Origin: Flaveria trinervia
Taxonomy: Eukaryota > Streptophyta > Magnoliopsida > Asterales > Asteraceae
Length of the DNA stretch: 64,000 bases
Assembly: GCA_025506515.1 (NCBI GenBank)
Contig: CM046444.1
Location: forward strand, 70,228,192-70,292,191
Direction: 5' to 3'
Within the stretch, counting starts at the first letter, position 1. Every line of letters begins with the position of its first letter. This document shows positions 23,443 to 35,099 of the stretch, piece by piece. The translations under genes were made by a program, and so were the position numbers. Under the pieces are notes generated by a model, which saw nothing but the letters and a program-made list of their open reading frames with translations, ran no database searches and had not been told where the DNA came from.

Positions 23443-23645
23443 AGGTGTCGACCTAATTGTAAGTGTGACATTCTGTTACCACGAAACGAATATTGAATGA
23501 AATATATTTGCAGAATTCTCTCTCTATAACCGTCTTTGTTCTTCATTGAATATCGTTTCGTTCTTGTGAATTGGCTAATTCGTTGTTAGAATTTGCTGCT
23601 ATACTCTCTAATCAATCAAACGTATAGATCACTGATCCTAACAAG

Positions 23646-23657
23646 TGGTATCAGAGC
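23646..23657 (+). other. Primer-binding site of Copia-1
   Basis: TGGTATCAGAGC two bases after the 5' LTR; matches initiator Met-tRNA. Confidence 0.92.
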
Positions 23658-23862
23658 TGTTTAATCATTATCGATCTAACAATTGATCATTGAAACTGCT
23701 ATTGATATCTGTGTTTGATTGAATTAGCGTATTTGCAAGAACTGGTATAGATTATTGAATTTTCTGTCGCTTTCGTTCATTTACTTTGAGATCTCTTTTG
23801 GTTCAATTGGTGTTGCGTTTTGTTCTAAATCTGTTTAGCTTAATCAAATTTGATTGAACTGA

Positions 23863-24940
23863 GATGACTACTCTTCTAATGATCCTCACAATACCGTTCC
23901 TCAACCAAGCCTCTGATGCTGGTTAGGACGCGAGTATAACATATGGCAACGAAGAATGCTTCATCACCTGTCTGTTAACAGTTCAGGTTGTTGGACATCT
24001 GTGGTACATGGACCACATAAGCCTATGGTGAACAATCCGGAAACCAATCAAATGGTTCCGAAGAAGAAGGAACAATACTCTGATGAAGATTGGAAACTAT
24101 TTGAGATTGATGCTAAAGCCCATGGAATTCTGGCCATGGCACTGCCTAATGAAATCTATTCAGGCTTATGCATCATGAACTGCTCATGATCTCTGGAATG
24201 CCCTGAAGGAACAATTCGGTGGCACAGATGAGGTCTTAGCAAACAACAGAAAATCCTTGCCCAACAATATGAGACATTCTCTCATAGAAAGGGTGAGACA
24301 CTGACTCAACAGTTTGAGCGCTTTTCCTGCTTGATATCTGACTGAAATGGTGAAACAGGAATACACCAATAGCCATATGAACAATAGATTCCTCAGATCA
24401 CACTGCACTGCCTGAGAGATGGGACACATACACTATTGTCCTACGCTCCAGTGCAAATCTGGATGGCCTATCTCTCACCCAACTTCATGGGAAACTGCTT
24501 ACATTTGAAAGAGAGATAGAGCAGAAGGGGAAACTGTCCTCATCAGGAAAGCTCACTGATGACTTTGTACCAGGGAATACTGCCTTGGTTGGTCATGAGT
24601 CAGAATATGCTGCATCTGAAAGCAATTATGATAAGCATATTGATTTCTCTTCAAATAGTTCTGATCATGCATTTGTTGGTATTGAGAGTCATTCTTGCAG
24701 TAATAGTGACAATCTATGCTTCATTATGGATGATCTGAAAGGAATAGCTGATGATGATCTAGAAGAGATGGATATTCTGAGCCAAATGGCATTGATTAAT
24801 ATCCGATCTCAGAAGTTGTATAAGAGAACTGGCAGGAAATTTCCTGGACTCTCTGGCAAAACCAAAGTTGGTTTTGACAAGAGTAAGTTGAGGTGTCACA
24901 AATGCCAAAGGCTGGGGACACTTTGCAAGGGAGTGTAGAT
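23863..24940 (+). pseudogene. Copia-1 Gag, broken
   Basis: A first ATG at 23863 is followed by stops. The recognisable Gag starts in the frame 23956-24189, with WKLFEIDAKAHGILAMALP, a copia UBN2-type Gag motif. A second open piece (24585-24938) is acidic, then basic, and ends in a zinc knuckle start RCHKCQRLG. The rest of that knuckle is thrown out of frame by an extra base near 24910. Gag would package element RNA. Confidence 0.75.
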
Positions 24941-26440
24941 CAACTGGATCTAACTCTTCTGCACCCTTTGTGACTTTTCCTAGTACTAGTCCACAAAACG
25001 AGGGCAACATCCTGCTGGTTCTGGTCATCATTCACATCCTAGATCTCCTGCATACTTTGTTCCCCAGGGTCAAATGTCATATCCTTATCCCTGATATTAT
25101 ATGCCTCAACCAAATCCTGTTCAAGCTCCAATTGCACAACAACCACAAGCATTGCTCTGAACCACTACCTTCTAATCTCATCAACAAACTCAACCTCAAC
25201 AACAACAGCTTCTTCCCCCGGAGTTGTTGACTGGACAGTTTACAGATGACTTGTCTGGTCATGAACAACTATTCTCAGGTGCTGGTCAACATGGTGGTGA
25301 AAGTCCCTTTGGAATCTAGCTCTTATGGCTTTGGATTCTGCTGATACTTCATCCACTAATGCCTCTACATCAAAGGTATCACAGGTATCCTCTGAGGAAA
25401 AGCCAAATTATGTTCTCAACCATGCATAGCAGCATTTGCATCTATTAGAGAAGCAAATGTAGCTTAATCACAAGACATTGAGCTAGAACAAATAATTTCC
25501 AAAGCAAAGCTGAATTTGAGTCTGTGCTTAATGATAAAAATGATGAGATTTACAACTTAAATGCCAATAACTGATGATAAGGCTAGAAGTCAGCACCAAG
25601 CCCTCTCAGAACTTATCATCTGATGCTGATGTTGCCACTACTGACACTAACCTCACATGATCAACGAGGTGATCAACTCAGGAGTTAATTCTGAAAGTCT
25701 TGAAGGACTAGAGAGCAGGATTTAACACCCTGAAGTTCAAACTCCACTACTGCCAGTACTAAAAGAAGAAAACTGTCAGAAGAAAGAGTTTGAAGACTAC
25801 TAAAGAGGAAGTCAAAAGCAAACAATGCTTCCAAAGCACTAAAGAGCAAGTCTTCAGTTGCTTCAACCCTCTTTAGTTGATCAAATCTAAGATGAAGAAG
25901 AAACCATATGTGAAGTATGTGGTTTGTTCAATCATCTTACAGATGATTGCTGTACAAAAGAGGTTCCAAACTCAAACATAAAGAAGAAATTAAAGAGAAA
26001 TGGTAAAAATGAAAACTGAGTTTGAGACCACATTTGTATCAGCAACATCAAATCCTGTAACCCTTAAGTCCTCAAAGAAATCCAAAAGGAGGGGGGTTAA
26101 ACAGGTGACAGCTGAGAGTGCTCAGAAGAAGAAGGTGCAACATAGGAACTTATCAAACTCCACTGGCAATGTGTCTGATGAGCTGAAAGCTTTATCACAA
26201 AATCAGACACAGCTGGTTATGATGGTTCAACATCTATTGGGTAGAGTTAACCATTAGATGCTCCTATGTTGAAACCACAGAAAAGGAGGTCCAAGCCAAA
26301 GGATTCCTCTTCTTCACCATCTTCTTCCTCTCAGGCTGTTGTTTCTAATAAACCTGTTAGTTTACCATCTATTGATGAGACCAGGCCCAAAACCAAAAAG
26401 TTTGGGTCTCCAAAACTAACTGATTGTTTATTATTGCAGG
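24941..26440 (+). pseudogene. Copia-1 Gag-protease linker with a second zinc-knuckle-like motif
   Basis: About 1.5 kb separate the first knuckle from the protease, much longer than in ordinary copia elements. The translated pieces are Gln/Pro-rich near 25100-25230, and then Lys/Ser-rich in 26000-26257. At 25909-25950 one frame reads CEVCGLFNHLTDDC, a C-x2-C-x4-H-x4-C knuckle. Many stops interrupt the region. A long linker with an additional knuckle fits the extended Gag of sireviruses. Confidence 0.65.
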
Positions 26441-26445
26441 GTTCT

Positions 26446-26640
26446 CCAACATGCCAAAGTAGCATCTGGTATGTAGACAGTGGGGGATCTATGCACATGA
26501 CTGGGAACAGCTCTCCTTCTTCATGACTACTCTCAAGGAAAGAAGGGTTTGTTTCTTTGGCAATGATGCTAGGGGTTACATCATTGGAAATGGCTTTGTC
26601 TCCAATGGAGAAATCAAGTTTGATGATGTTAATCATGTGG
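26446..26640 (+). pseudogene. Copia-1 aspartic protease region
   Basis: WYVDSGGSMHMTG (about 26467-26505) is the copia protease active site, with D-S-G in place of the retroviral D-T-G. The frame ends at 26524. The continuation KERRVCFFGNDARGYIIGNG is visible in another frame to about 26600. Confidence 0.75.
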
Positions 26641-27801
26641 AAAATCTCAAGTAAAATCTCATTAGAGTGTCAGTCAAATGTGTGATAAAGGCCATGTTGC
26701 TCTTTTCACCAGTCAGAACTGTAAGATTCTGTCATCCAAAGTTCTGCATTTGATTGATAAGGTGTTGGATGATCACACTCTCCTGAGAGCCAACAGGACA
26801 GGAAGAGTGTATGCCTTAGATCTTTCCAAGAAAATAGATCTCAGAGGCAATCCTTACCTATTTTCCAAAGCCTCTTCTCAAGAATCAGATCTAAACTGTG
26901 GCACAGAAGGCTGGGTCATGTTAATTTCAAAAACATGAATCAGCTTATCCACAATAGTTTAGTTAGAGGCTTACCAATAAGGAGTTCCACTGTGATGAAC
27001 CTGCACTGCTTGTTTAAAAGGAAAACAACACAAAGTCTCATTCCCTCTATTGAAGAGCCTAAGTCCTACTGCCTGCTTGCAATTACTGCATATGGATCTA
27101 TTTGGTCCTGTGAGAGTAATGAGCATGGCAAAGAAGAAATACTGTCTGGTAGTTGTGGATGATTACTCCAGATTTGTATGGACTTTCTTTCTCACATTCA
27201 AAGGATGAGGTTGCTCAGAAGATCATTCACTTGTGTTGTATATTGAGAAGCAGTATTCCCTTCCAGTCAAGTGTATTAGGAGTGACAATGGAACTGAATA
27301 AGAAATCATACACTTGATGACTTCTATCTTTCAAAGGGAATCAAAAGGCAGTTTAGCATCCCAAGGAATCCAGAACAAAATGTGGAGTGGAGAGAAAGAA
27401 CAGGACAGAGACACCCTAATTAAAGCTGCAAGTCCCTGCTGGCTGACTCTGGTTTGCCACTGACCTTTTGGGCTGAAGCTGTTAACACAGCTTGCTATGT
27501 GCAGAATAGAGTCTTAGTAAATCAGAGGTTGATGAAGACTCCATATGAAGTTCTCCATCACTTGGCTCCTCTATTTTCATTTTTCAAAGCATTTGGGTGT
27601 CCCTGTTTTATTCTCAACACAAAGGATCAACTCCATAAATTTGATCCTAAGGTGGATGCAGGGTATTTTGTTGGTTATTCATCTACTTGCAAGGCATACA
27701 GAGTCTTCAACTGCAGAACAAAGATAGTTGAAGAGACTTTGCATGTGAAGTTTAATGAATCTCCTTTGGACAAGATTCCACAAACCTGTGGAGTTGTTTG
27801 A
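26641..27801 (+). pseudogene. Copia-1 integrase, broken
   Basis: Pre-integrase part at 26678-26938 (ANRTGRVYALDLS; the HRRLGHVNF-type zinc region follows at about 26905 in a shifted frame). The core has VVVDDYSRFVW near 27145 with the first catalytic Asp and a RSDNGTE part near 27280 with the second. An open stretch (27454-27801) carries LPLTFWAEAVNTACYVQNR and the C-terminal FGCPCF...GYFVGYSS region. At least five frame breaks are present. Confidence 0.8.
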
Positions 27802-28304
27802 TTTGGACATACTGCAATATGTTCCTTATTAACCTCCAGCTGTTGCAGATCCTGTGGATAAATCATCTTCTGCAGCATGTCTTCCACCTGGTGGTATTGA
27901 TGATGATGATGATAATATCAATACTCACCTATTCAAGTTTAGTGACCAACTGCCTGTGTCTGCTAAATTTGATGTTCCTATAGCTTCAGCAGTTCCATCC
28001 ACAACAAATGCTGATGAGATCTCTGTTTCCTCTACATCTTTTGAGTTACCATCTAATTCTTGGTTTCAAGAGTCTACATCAACATCTGCTGCTGCTGATG
28101 AAGGTTCTACAAACACTTGCACAGATCTCATTGTTTATCAAGAACTGAAGAATCACCCCATGTCCCAGATTATTGGTGATATCAATGCTGGTGTTTCAAC
28201 AAGAGGTCAATTGTCTAACTTCTGCTTCTATGCTCTCTTCATCAGTCAGCTAGAGCCAAAGAACTACCATGTTGCTTTGAGAGACAATGGATGGGTTATG
28301 AAGC

Positions 28305-29229
28305 TTGAGCCTACTTCTTGAGCTAGTTCAAGAAACAGCAAGTGTGGAACTGGTTCCTCTTCCCCCAGGTAAGTGTGCAATAGGCACTAAATGGGTGTTT
28401 AGGAATAAAACTGATGAAAATGGGCTTATTGTTAAGAACAAGGCTAGACTGGTTGTACAGGGGTTTCACAAGAAGAAGAAGGTTGACTATGATGAAACCT
28501 TTGCCCCTGTAGCCAGACTAGAGGCAATCAGATTGTTTTTAGCCTATGCTGCATTCCACAATCTTAAAGTTTTTCAAATGGATGTCAAAAGTGCAGTTTT
28601 ATATGGTAAAATAAAGGAAGAAGTTTATGTGTGTCAACCACCAGGCTTGAGGATAATAAACATCCTGAATGGTGTATAAACTTGATAAGGCTCTTTATGG
28701 GTTGAACAAGCTCCTAGAGCCTGGTATGAGACACTGTCTACTTTTCTTCTTAAGAATAATTTCACTTGAGGCTCCATTGATAAAACTTTGTTTATTAAGA
28801 AGGTGGATCAGCATAAGCTACTTGTTCAGATTTATGTTGATGATATTATTTTTTGCATCCTCTGATCCCCAGTTGTGTGATGATTTTACAACATTAATGA
28901 AAAAGAGGTTTGAAATGAGTGCAATGGGAGAATTACAGTTCTTTCTAGGCTTGCAAATTAAACAAAAGGCTGATGGAACCTTTATTCATCAGTCAAAATA
29001 TACAAAAGATCTTTTGAATAAGTTTGATTTACAAAACTATAAGCCCTGTTCTACTCCCATGTGCAACACCACACAACTGGATGCTGATCAGAAAGGTAAA
29101 GCTGTTGATGAAACACTTTACAGATGTATGATTGGGTCCTTGATGTATTTAACAGCTTCTAGACCAGATATTATGTTTGCTACATGTTTTGTGCTAGATT
29201 TCAGGCTGCTCCTAAAGAGTCTCATTTGA
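28305..29229 (+). pseudogene. Copia-1 reverse transcriptase, broken
   Basis: 28305-28679 shows the copia RT start (KCAIGTKWVFRNKTDENG, KARLVVQGF, YDETFAPVARLEAIR, VFQMDVKSA). The rest is in the frame 28669-29229, with FFLGLQIKQ and SRPDIMFA. The catalytic YVDD is present at 28833-28844 but out of frame with both flanks: small indels lie on each side, including a T-run at about 28850. Without it the palm is not read as one protein. Confidence 0.85.
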
Positions 29230-29254
29230 TTGCAGTCAAGAGATCTTTAGATAT

Positions 29255-29766
29255 TTGCAAGGTACACAATCTCTGGGTTTATGGTATTCCACTGGACACT
29301 CTTGCAAATTAGTTGCTTTTTCAGATAGTGACTATGCAGGGTGCAAGTTAACTAGAAAGTCAACTTCTGGTGGTTGTCAATTCCTAGGCAACTGTTTGAT
29401 TTCTTGGCAGAGTAAGAAACAAACATCTGTTGCTACATCAACTGCTGAGGCCGAGTACATTGCTGCTGCAAGTTGTACTTCTCAGGTACTCTGGCTTCAG
29501 AACCAACTTCTGGATTATGGCATACTAAGACTCCATTATTAATGGATAGTGCTTCAGCTCTGTGTATTGTCAAAAATCCAGTCCAGCACTCTAGGACCAA
29601 ACATATAGAGATCAGACCATTTTATTCGGGATTGCTTTGAAAAAGGTCTGATTGATCCTAAGTTTGTGCCTAGTGCTGATGAGCTTGCGGATATTTTTAC
29701 TAAGCCTTTGGATAGTTCTACTCTTCAAAACCTTGTGTTAAGGCTTGGTATGCTGCAGCTAGAATA
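29255..29766 (+). pseudogene. Copia-1 RNase H and end of pol
   Basis: VAFSDSDYAGCKLTRKSTSG and STAEAEYIAAA (29255-29542) are typical copia RNase H motifs with catalytic Asp and Glu present. After a frame change the conserved end (HSRTKHIEIR, ADIFTKPLD, LRLGM) reads to a TAA at about 29764-29766. Confidence 0.85.
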
Positions 29767-30533
29767 AGTGACAACTACTGATGATTTCAGTAAAATTACT
29801 GATGATCATTGGTAACCATGTCACATATAAGTACTGATGAGTCCTTTCACCTTCAGTAGTTTTTATAACTACTGACGGCTAAATGCCTCACAAGTACTGA
29901 AGTACTTTATCTGTTCCAAACTACTGATGTAGTTACAACTACTGATGTAGTTACAACTACTGAAATCAGTACAACAGATAAGTATTGACGTCCTATGAAA
30001 CACCTGAAAAGCAGATGCAAAGTCTGATGAGTAAGTGTTGAGGACAGTATGAAACAGCTGAAAGGCTATGAATTGACGAAAACTACTGAAGAGAACTTTC
30101 TCTTCAGTTGTTTCTACAACTGCTGTTTCATTCTAAACAACTGAAGCAAAACCATGTCTTCAGTAGTTTTTATAACTACTGATGACTAATACCAAGTCTT
30201 CAGCTGTTTACAACAACTGATGACAAAACCACTGTCTTCAGTAGTTTCACAACTACTGATGACAAACACCAAGTCCTCAGTTGTTTCATCATCTGAAGTC
30301 AAAACCATGGTCTTCAGTAGTTTTCTAACTACTGCTGCCTAAAACCACGACTTCAGCTGTTTCAACGTCTGAAAGGGTAATACCATGTCAACAGTTTTAA
30401 AACTACTGATGACTAACACCAAATCCTTCAGTCGTTTTCTAACCCGTACCCTATAAATATCCCTGACCTAATCCTTCAAAGCTTCATCTTCTTCAAACCT
30501 AACATTCATCTCTCCAAAACTTCTCTCTTCTAA
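29767..30533 (+). repeat. Repeat-rich spacer between pol and the third ORF of Copia-1
   Basis: No coding potential. The spacer is made of the same words as the LTR: ACTACTGATG, TTCAGTAGTTT, ACAACTGAAG. They alternate in orientation, about 15 pairs in 700 bp, each 'TTCAGTAGTTTxTAACTACTGATGACxAA' type unit being a short foldback. A sequence like a TATA box (CTATAAATATCC, about 30452-30463) and a CTTC-rich leader precede the ATG at 30534, so this may be an internal promoter. Confidence 0.7.
30455..30462 (+). promoter_or_regulatory. TATA-like box before the Copia-1 third ORF
   Basis: TATAAATA about 75 bp upstream of the ATG at 30534, after the motif-rich spacer. This would allow a separate transcript for the third ORF. 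It is inferred from sequence only. Confidence 0.4.
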
Positions 30534-33500
30534 ATGGCGTCCATGCAAATCAAACCGCGACACAACTGTGTAGCTTACCTCACCAAATCGCCATTCTGGG
30601 CTAAGTTCGATACTGCTATCGATCTTATGGTCCAGTCATAATACAAAACGGCATTTCTTCTCAATCCAATCCTTCATGCCGAATCCCTCAAACAGTTTTG
30701 GATGAACGTCACCCTCACCACTGGGGAGAACAACACAGCGTCTCTCCGGTCGGTCGTCAACAACCACGAAGTGGTCATCACTCCCGATATCCTCCGTCAA
30801 ACTCTACACCTGGATGATGCTACTTCTCCTGCTGGATATCCAAAGGGCACAACTGATTTATCCTTTGCCCACCATGGATATCAGGGTAACCTTAGTGCCT
30901 CCACTATACTGAAGAAACATTTCCATGACGCTGAACGTCTAATCTTTCACATGGTAAATGTCTGTTTGGCTCCGAAGACTTCATCTTGGGATCAAATGTC
31001 TACAAAGTGGCAGCAGGTAATGTATTCTATTCTTGAGCAACAGCCTTTAAATTTTTCAGAAATAATATTTTCAGAGCTCAAGGATATGGCTCAAAAACTA
31101 ACTGCTAACCGTTGGATATTATATCCGCGGTTCATTATGGCCATCATTACAAACCAGCTTCAAGCTGAGGGACTTGTTGGCTGGGAGTCCCTGCTATGGC
31201 TGTTTTGCCTGAAGTATACTCCCGGCACAACTCTGACCACTCACTGAAAATGGCTGCCAAGCTGCGCAAACCCACACAGCTAGAACCCACAGCCACCACC
31301 TCCAAATCAAAAGTCCCCACCAAACCCACTAAAAAGAAACCCAAAACGGCTACTCAGGGAAATGAGTCCCCTGAGGATGCCCCTGCAACACAAACGCAGG
31401 ATATATCCACTAGTCATAACCCCCTAGTGGATATAAGGACTCTTCCAGCCATAGCCGCTCAGGATTCCTCTCAACAGGAGCCTGCAGCAACCACACAATG
31501 GGTACCCACACATCTGGGATCTTCCTCACTTGAGGGATTGCCATTGAAGAGCACCTTCCTCCCCAGGTGCACACTGCTTCTATCCCTTCACCCCATGCAA
31601 CCGCCCCCCAAAGCCCTACATTGCTTGTTGCACAAGTGCTGACTCAGTTGCACTCCTCACCCCCTCCCCAGATACCACTTACTACTAGGAACGGCTCTAC
31701 CATTGAGGGGGAGGACCAAAGTGCAGCTGAGAACCCACAACATAGGGGTTACAATGTTCCTTCTCCTAGTGTAGCAATGGAGATTGGAACTTCTGGTAAG
31801 GCTGCCACCTCTCCTGTGTCAGCATATGATCAGGTTGTAGTTGGTACCATTACGACCTTACCAGAGGCAACTACTGATGACGGACATAGTCCTGAGGCAG
31901 GAAGTCCCCAGTACCAAGACAAAGGGGCACATGCTACAACTGAGCTACACTCAGTGGATGTTCATCTTGATCCTATCAGGAGGTCAGATGATTCAGTATC
32001 TACTGATGATGACCTGGCTTCTTTTACGATGTAATCGCCCAAAACACCATCCTGGAAGAGGAGGTGAGCAGACTCAAAGAGCTGCTTGCCAAAACTTCTA
32101 AGGACCAAAGACCATCTGCCTCCACCAACCCACAGATGGCACCTTCAGTTGAAGGTTCCCCAAACACTTTACCCTCTCACTCCAATGAGCCTCCAGCTTC
32201 TGCTTTTGGCACTATCTCTCCGGGACAGAACCCCCCAGAGCAGATGGTTGCTGTATTCCAACAATCCATACCTCTCATCACTCCCATTATCAATGAAATT
32301 GTTACTAAAGCCATTGATGAGAGGATTTCCTCAACTTTACAACCACTGATTGATGCTGCTGTGCAAAAGACACTTTCTGCGGTACCAACCCCTACCACCA
32401 ATGCATCCAAAAAGGGGGAGAGTACTGCAGTGAAAGAAAAGAAGAGGAAAAGAACAGAGGATGAGAAGGCAAAAGAACAAATCCAGGAGTTGGAAAAAGA
32501 AAAGCAACTGATCACCTATAAAAGAAAGAAAAGTGCTAATGATCAACCTACTGCTGAAGAAAAATCCTTGGAAGAGCTGGTAAAAGATGCCGATGACACA
32601 CACAGCCGATCCATGGATAAAATCATTGAGCAACTCTTCAAGCAAGGTTTTGATACAGCCACATTAGATAGTGAGATCAGGAAGTTGGAAGTGGAGGAGA
32701 TTCAAACCCGATGGGCTGGGTATGATGTACTGGAAAAGGAGAGATTGGAGATCATGATCCATTTCATTGCCAAATACTTAGGAAGATCTTTGATGGAGAT
32801 TCGCGCATGGACCAGAGACAGTATTCTGGCTATAGCCACCAGAATCTGTCTGTCTGAGCAATTCCATAAGGGGATTATCATTGAAGCCCTTGATGAGGCT
32901 AGGGCTGGAAAAAGGTTTGAAATGGCAAGACTTACAAAAGCTAAACTCACAACCAAAATGCTGGAACAACCTTCCCTTCCACCCACTCAAAAACAGCCTA
33001 CCCCTCAAATCTCCAAACCAATCTCAAAGCCCAAATCCAAACAACCACAATCACAACCCACAAAACCAACTCCCTTACCATCTAACCAACAGCCGATGAT
33101 ACCTAAGAAGAAGAAGAGAAGGGTGTTGAGGCTAGAAGAAGAAGAAGAAGAGGATGATGTGGAAGAAGATAGGCTGCCTCTGTCTGCAGTTCTAACATTG
33201 GCGAAATCCAAACCTATGCCCATCACTCCCACCTCACAGATGGATGCTGTGAGAGTAAGATTGAAGAAGAGGAGCAGCAAAAGCTTCATGATGATGAAAT
33301 GCTGAAAAGCATTGACAAAACTTATGCTGCTTCGTCATCAATTATCAGTATGAAGAAAGAAGCTCTAGGTTGTACACTCTCGCCAACACATTTCAATATC
33401 AGAAGGAAAGGGTGAGAGTATGGCCTGATCCTAGGGTGGCTCACAGGATTGTAAAGAAAGACATTCCTTCGAGATACAAGGGTCAAGTCAAGAGGATCGT

Positions 33501-33837
33501 AGATGAAGAGATCACAGTGGCCCTTGTAGTATCACCCTGGGAGATTGTCAAAGATTTCAAGAAGGCCTACGAGACTAAACAACCACCCCAGAAGATGCTA
33601 GAGAACAGAATTATTAAAAAGGGGCTAGTCTACAAGAGGCTTGAGAACTTCAAACAAAATGAGCTCAGTCTCTTACTCGAAGGGAATCATCCTGATGAGT
33701 TTGCATACAGACAGATTACAACAGTTGAGCTCAAAAACGGCAAACAGGCCAAGTACATCTCAGAGCTGTATGGGCGAGAAGGATTGTTTGATGGTGAAGC
33801 CGAGAACCTGACCATGGAAGAACAAATCATGTTTTAG
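30534..33837 (+). pseudogene. Copia-1 third ORF (sirevirus 'env-like' protein), broken
   Basis: About 1,100 codons in pieces: 30534-31247 (stop at 30636), a frame change near 31190, 31196-31642, 31567-32034, 32064-33305 and 33370-33837. The N-terminal part has the conserved pattern NFSEIIF...W.LYPRFIMAI, which I recall from third-ORF proteins of composite-family copia elements. The middle is Pro/Thr/Ser-rich. The 32064-33305 piece has a Lys/Glu-rich, probably coiled-coil stretch with RKRTEDEKAKEQIQELEKEK and an acidic Glu run near 33140. The last piece is charged (IPARYKGQ-like). I see no clear signal peptide or membrane segment, so the 'envelope' label is only traditional. The function is unknown. 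Confidence 0.75.
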
Positions 33838-34085
33838 AGCCTACACCAGAGAATCCTACAGGCTCATACACAGGAAGTAGATCTCATGAATGAGATAACA
33901 ACTCTGTGTCCAGTTCCCCAAAACAGAGTTCCCATTCATATCTTGCCAAACAAATATCTGAGATTTCTTCCCAGGCCGGAGCTTATATGGGTCATCTTCT
34001 CTACTGATCAAGAAGGAAAAAGACCAACCTTTTGCCAACAATAAGTGGGATAATAAATAAATTAGAGGTTTTGGCTGCATTGGTT
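33838..34085 (+). other. Copia-1 3' untranslated stretch
   Basis: Short non-coding region between the third ORF and the polypurine tract. No motif array here. Confidence 0.6.
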
Positions 34086-34096
34086 CAGGGGGAGTT
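34086..34096 (+). other. Polypurine tract of Copia-1
   Basis: CAGGGGGAGTT directly before the 3' LTR start at 34097. Confidence 0.85.
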
Positions 34097-35012
34097 TGTT
34101 GGACCAAAAGAACCAATGAGTCAAGATCAGAAAACCCCTAAGTCCCACATGATATCACAACAACTGCTGAGAGCTTCATCAGCAGTTTGACAAGTACTGA
34201 AGACTTCAACAGCTGAAGATCAAGTGCTAAAGACTTCAACAGCTGAAGACTAAAGTGCTGAAGTACAACAGCTGAAGAACACAAGTACTGAAGCTGAACA
34301 GCTGAAGAACACAAGTACTGAAGCTGAACAGCTGAAGTACACAAGTGCTGAAGCTGATGACCAAAGTACTGAAGTACAACAGCTGAAGAGTTTACAAGTG
34401 CTGAAGATCAACAACTGATGTACAAAGTCTGAAGACAAAGACTGAAGACATCAGCTGATTATCTACTGAAGTCATCAGCTGATGAAACGTCTGAAGTTCA
34501 AGTCTGAAGATCAAGTACTGAAGTTTCAGTAGTTGTCACAACAGCTGAAGAGTACTTCTTCAGTAGTTGTGATATCAGTAGTTTTATGTTTTTACTTTCA
34601 GTAGTTTTGTAAAACGACTGAAGATCTTGTTCTTCAGTCGTTGTAGTTTCAGTAGTTTTATTTTTTCAGTAGTTATAACAACTGATAACACTTAGCATTT
34701 TTGTAAGGAGATGTCAGCTGTTTTGACATCTTCAGTAGTTGTGTTTCAGTTGTAATAATTCTGTTAGATGTCACTATCAAGTGACATCAGTAGACGTCAC
34801 ATCTTTATAAAGAGGTGTCGACCTAATTGTAAGTGTGACATTCTGTTACCACGAAAGCGAATTTGAATGAAATATATTTGCAGAATTCTCTCTCTATAAC
34901 CGTCTTTGTTATTCATTGAATATCGTTTCGTTCTTGTGAATTGGCTAATTCGTTGTTAGAATTCCGCTGCTATACTCTCTAATCAATCAAACGTAGATCA
35001 CTGATCCTAACA
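34097..35012 (+). repeat. Copia-1 3' LTR
   Basis: 916 bp, TGTTGGACCAAA...CCTAACA, followed by the target duplication TGCAT at 35013-35017. It has the same array architecture as the 5' LTR, with scattered differences including 1-bp indels. Confidence 0.92.
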
Positions 35013-35017
35013 TGCAT

Positions 35018-35099
35018 GAAGCATATCCTCCAATGTCTGAATGATCCTTCTGACTGACCATCCGTTTGAGGATGATAAGCCGTGCTAATATGTAACCTC
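35018..35099 (-). pseudogene. Gypsy-1b integrase core remnant between Copia-1 and Copia-2
   Basis: Matches about 3108-3188 of Gypsy-1a (the QTDGQSE region of the integrase). It shows that Copia-1 and Copia-2 entered the same gypsy element about 80 bp apart. Confidence 0.8.

Larger units (their letters stand above)
22729..23643 (+). repeat. Copia-1 5' LTR
   Basis: It starts TGTTGGACCAAA and ends GATCCTAACA, 915 bp. The first two thirds consist of CTGAAG-type words (AAGTACTGAAG, ACAGCTGAAG), which change to the inverse orientation (TTCAGTAGTT, CTTCAGT) from about 23150. A TATA box (TATATAAG) lies at 23435-23442. Confidence 0.92.
22729..35012 (+). mobile_element. Copia-1, sirevirus-like Ty1/copia retrotransposon with a third ORF
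   Basis: Complete 12,284-bp element: LTRs at 22729-23643 and 34097-35012, PBS, gag, protease, integrase, RT, RNase H (the copia order), a third ORF of about 3.3 kb and a polypurine tract. It is flanked by a 5-bp target duplication TGCAT (22724-22728 and 35013-35017). A large third ORF between pol and the 3' LTR is a hallmark of the Sirevirus (SIRE/Maximus) lineage. All ORFs are broken by stops and indels. The LTRs differ by scattered substitutions and 1-bp indels, so the copy is moderately old or the assembly is noisy. Confidence 0.92.

Noticed and set aside
32177..33289. Several minus-strand frames of 76-112 codons
   Set aside because: Antisense shadows of the Copia-1 third ORF; Phe/Ser-rich composition reflects the Lys/Glu-rich coding strand.
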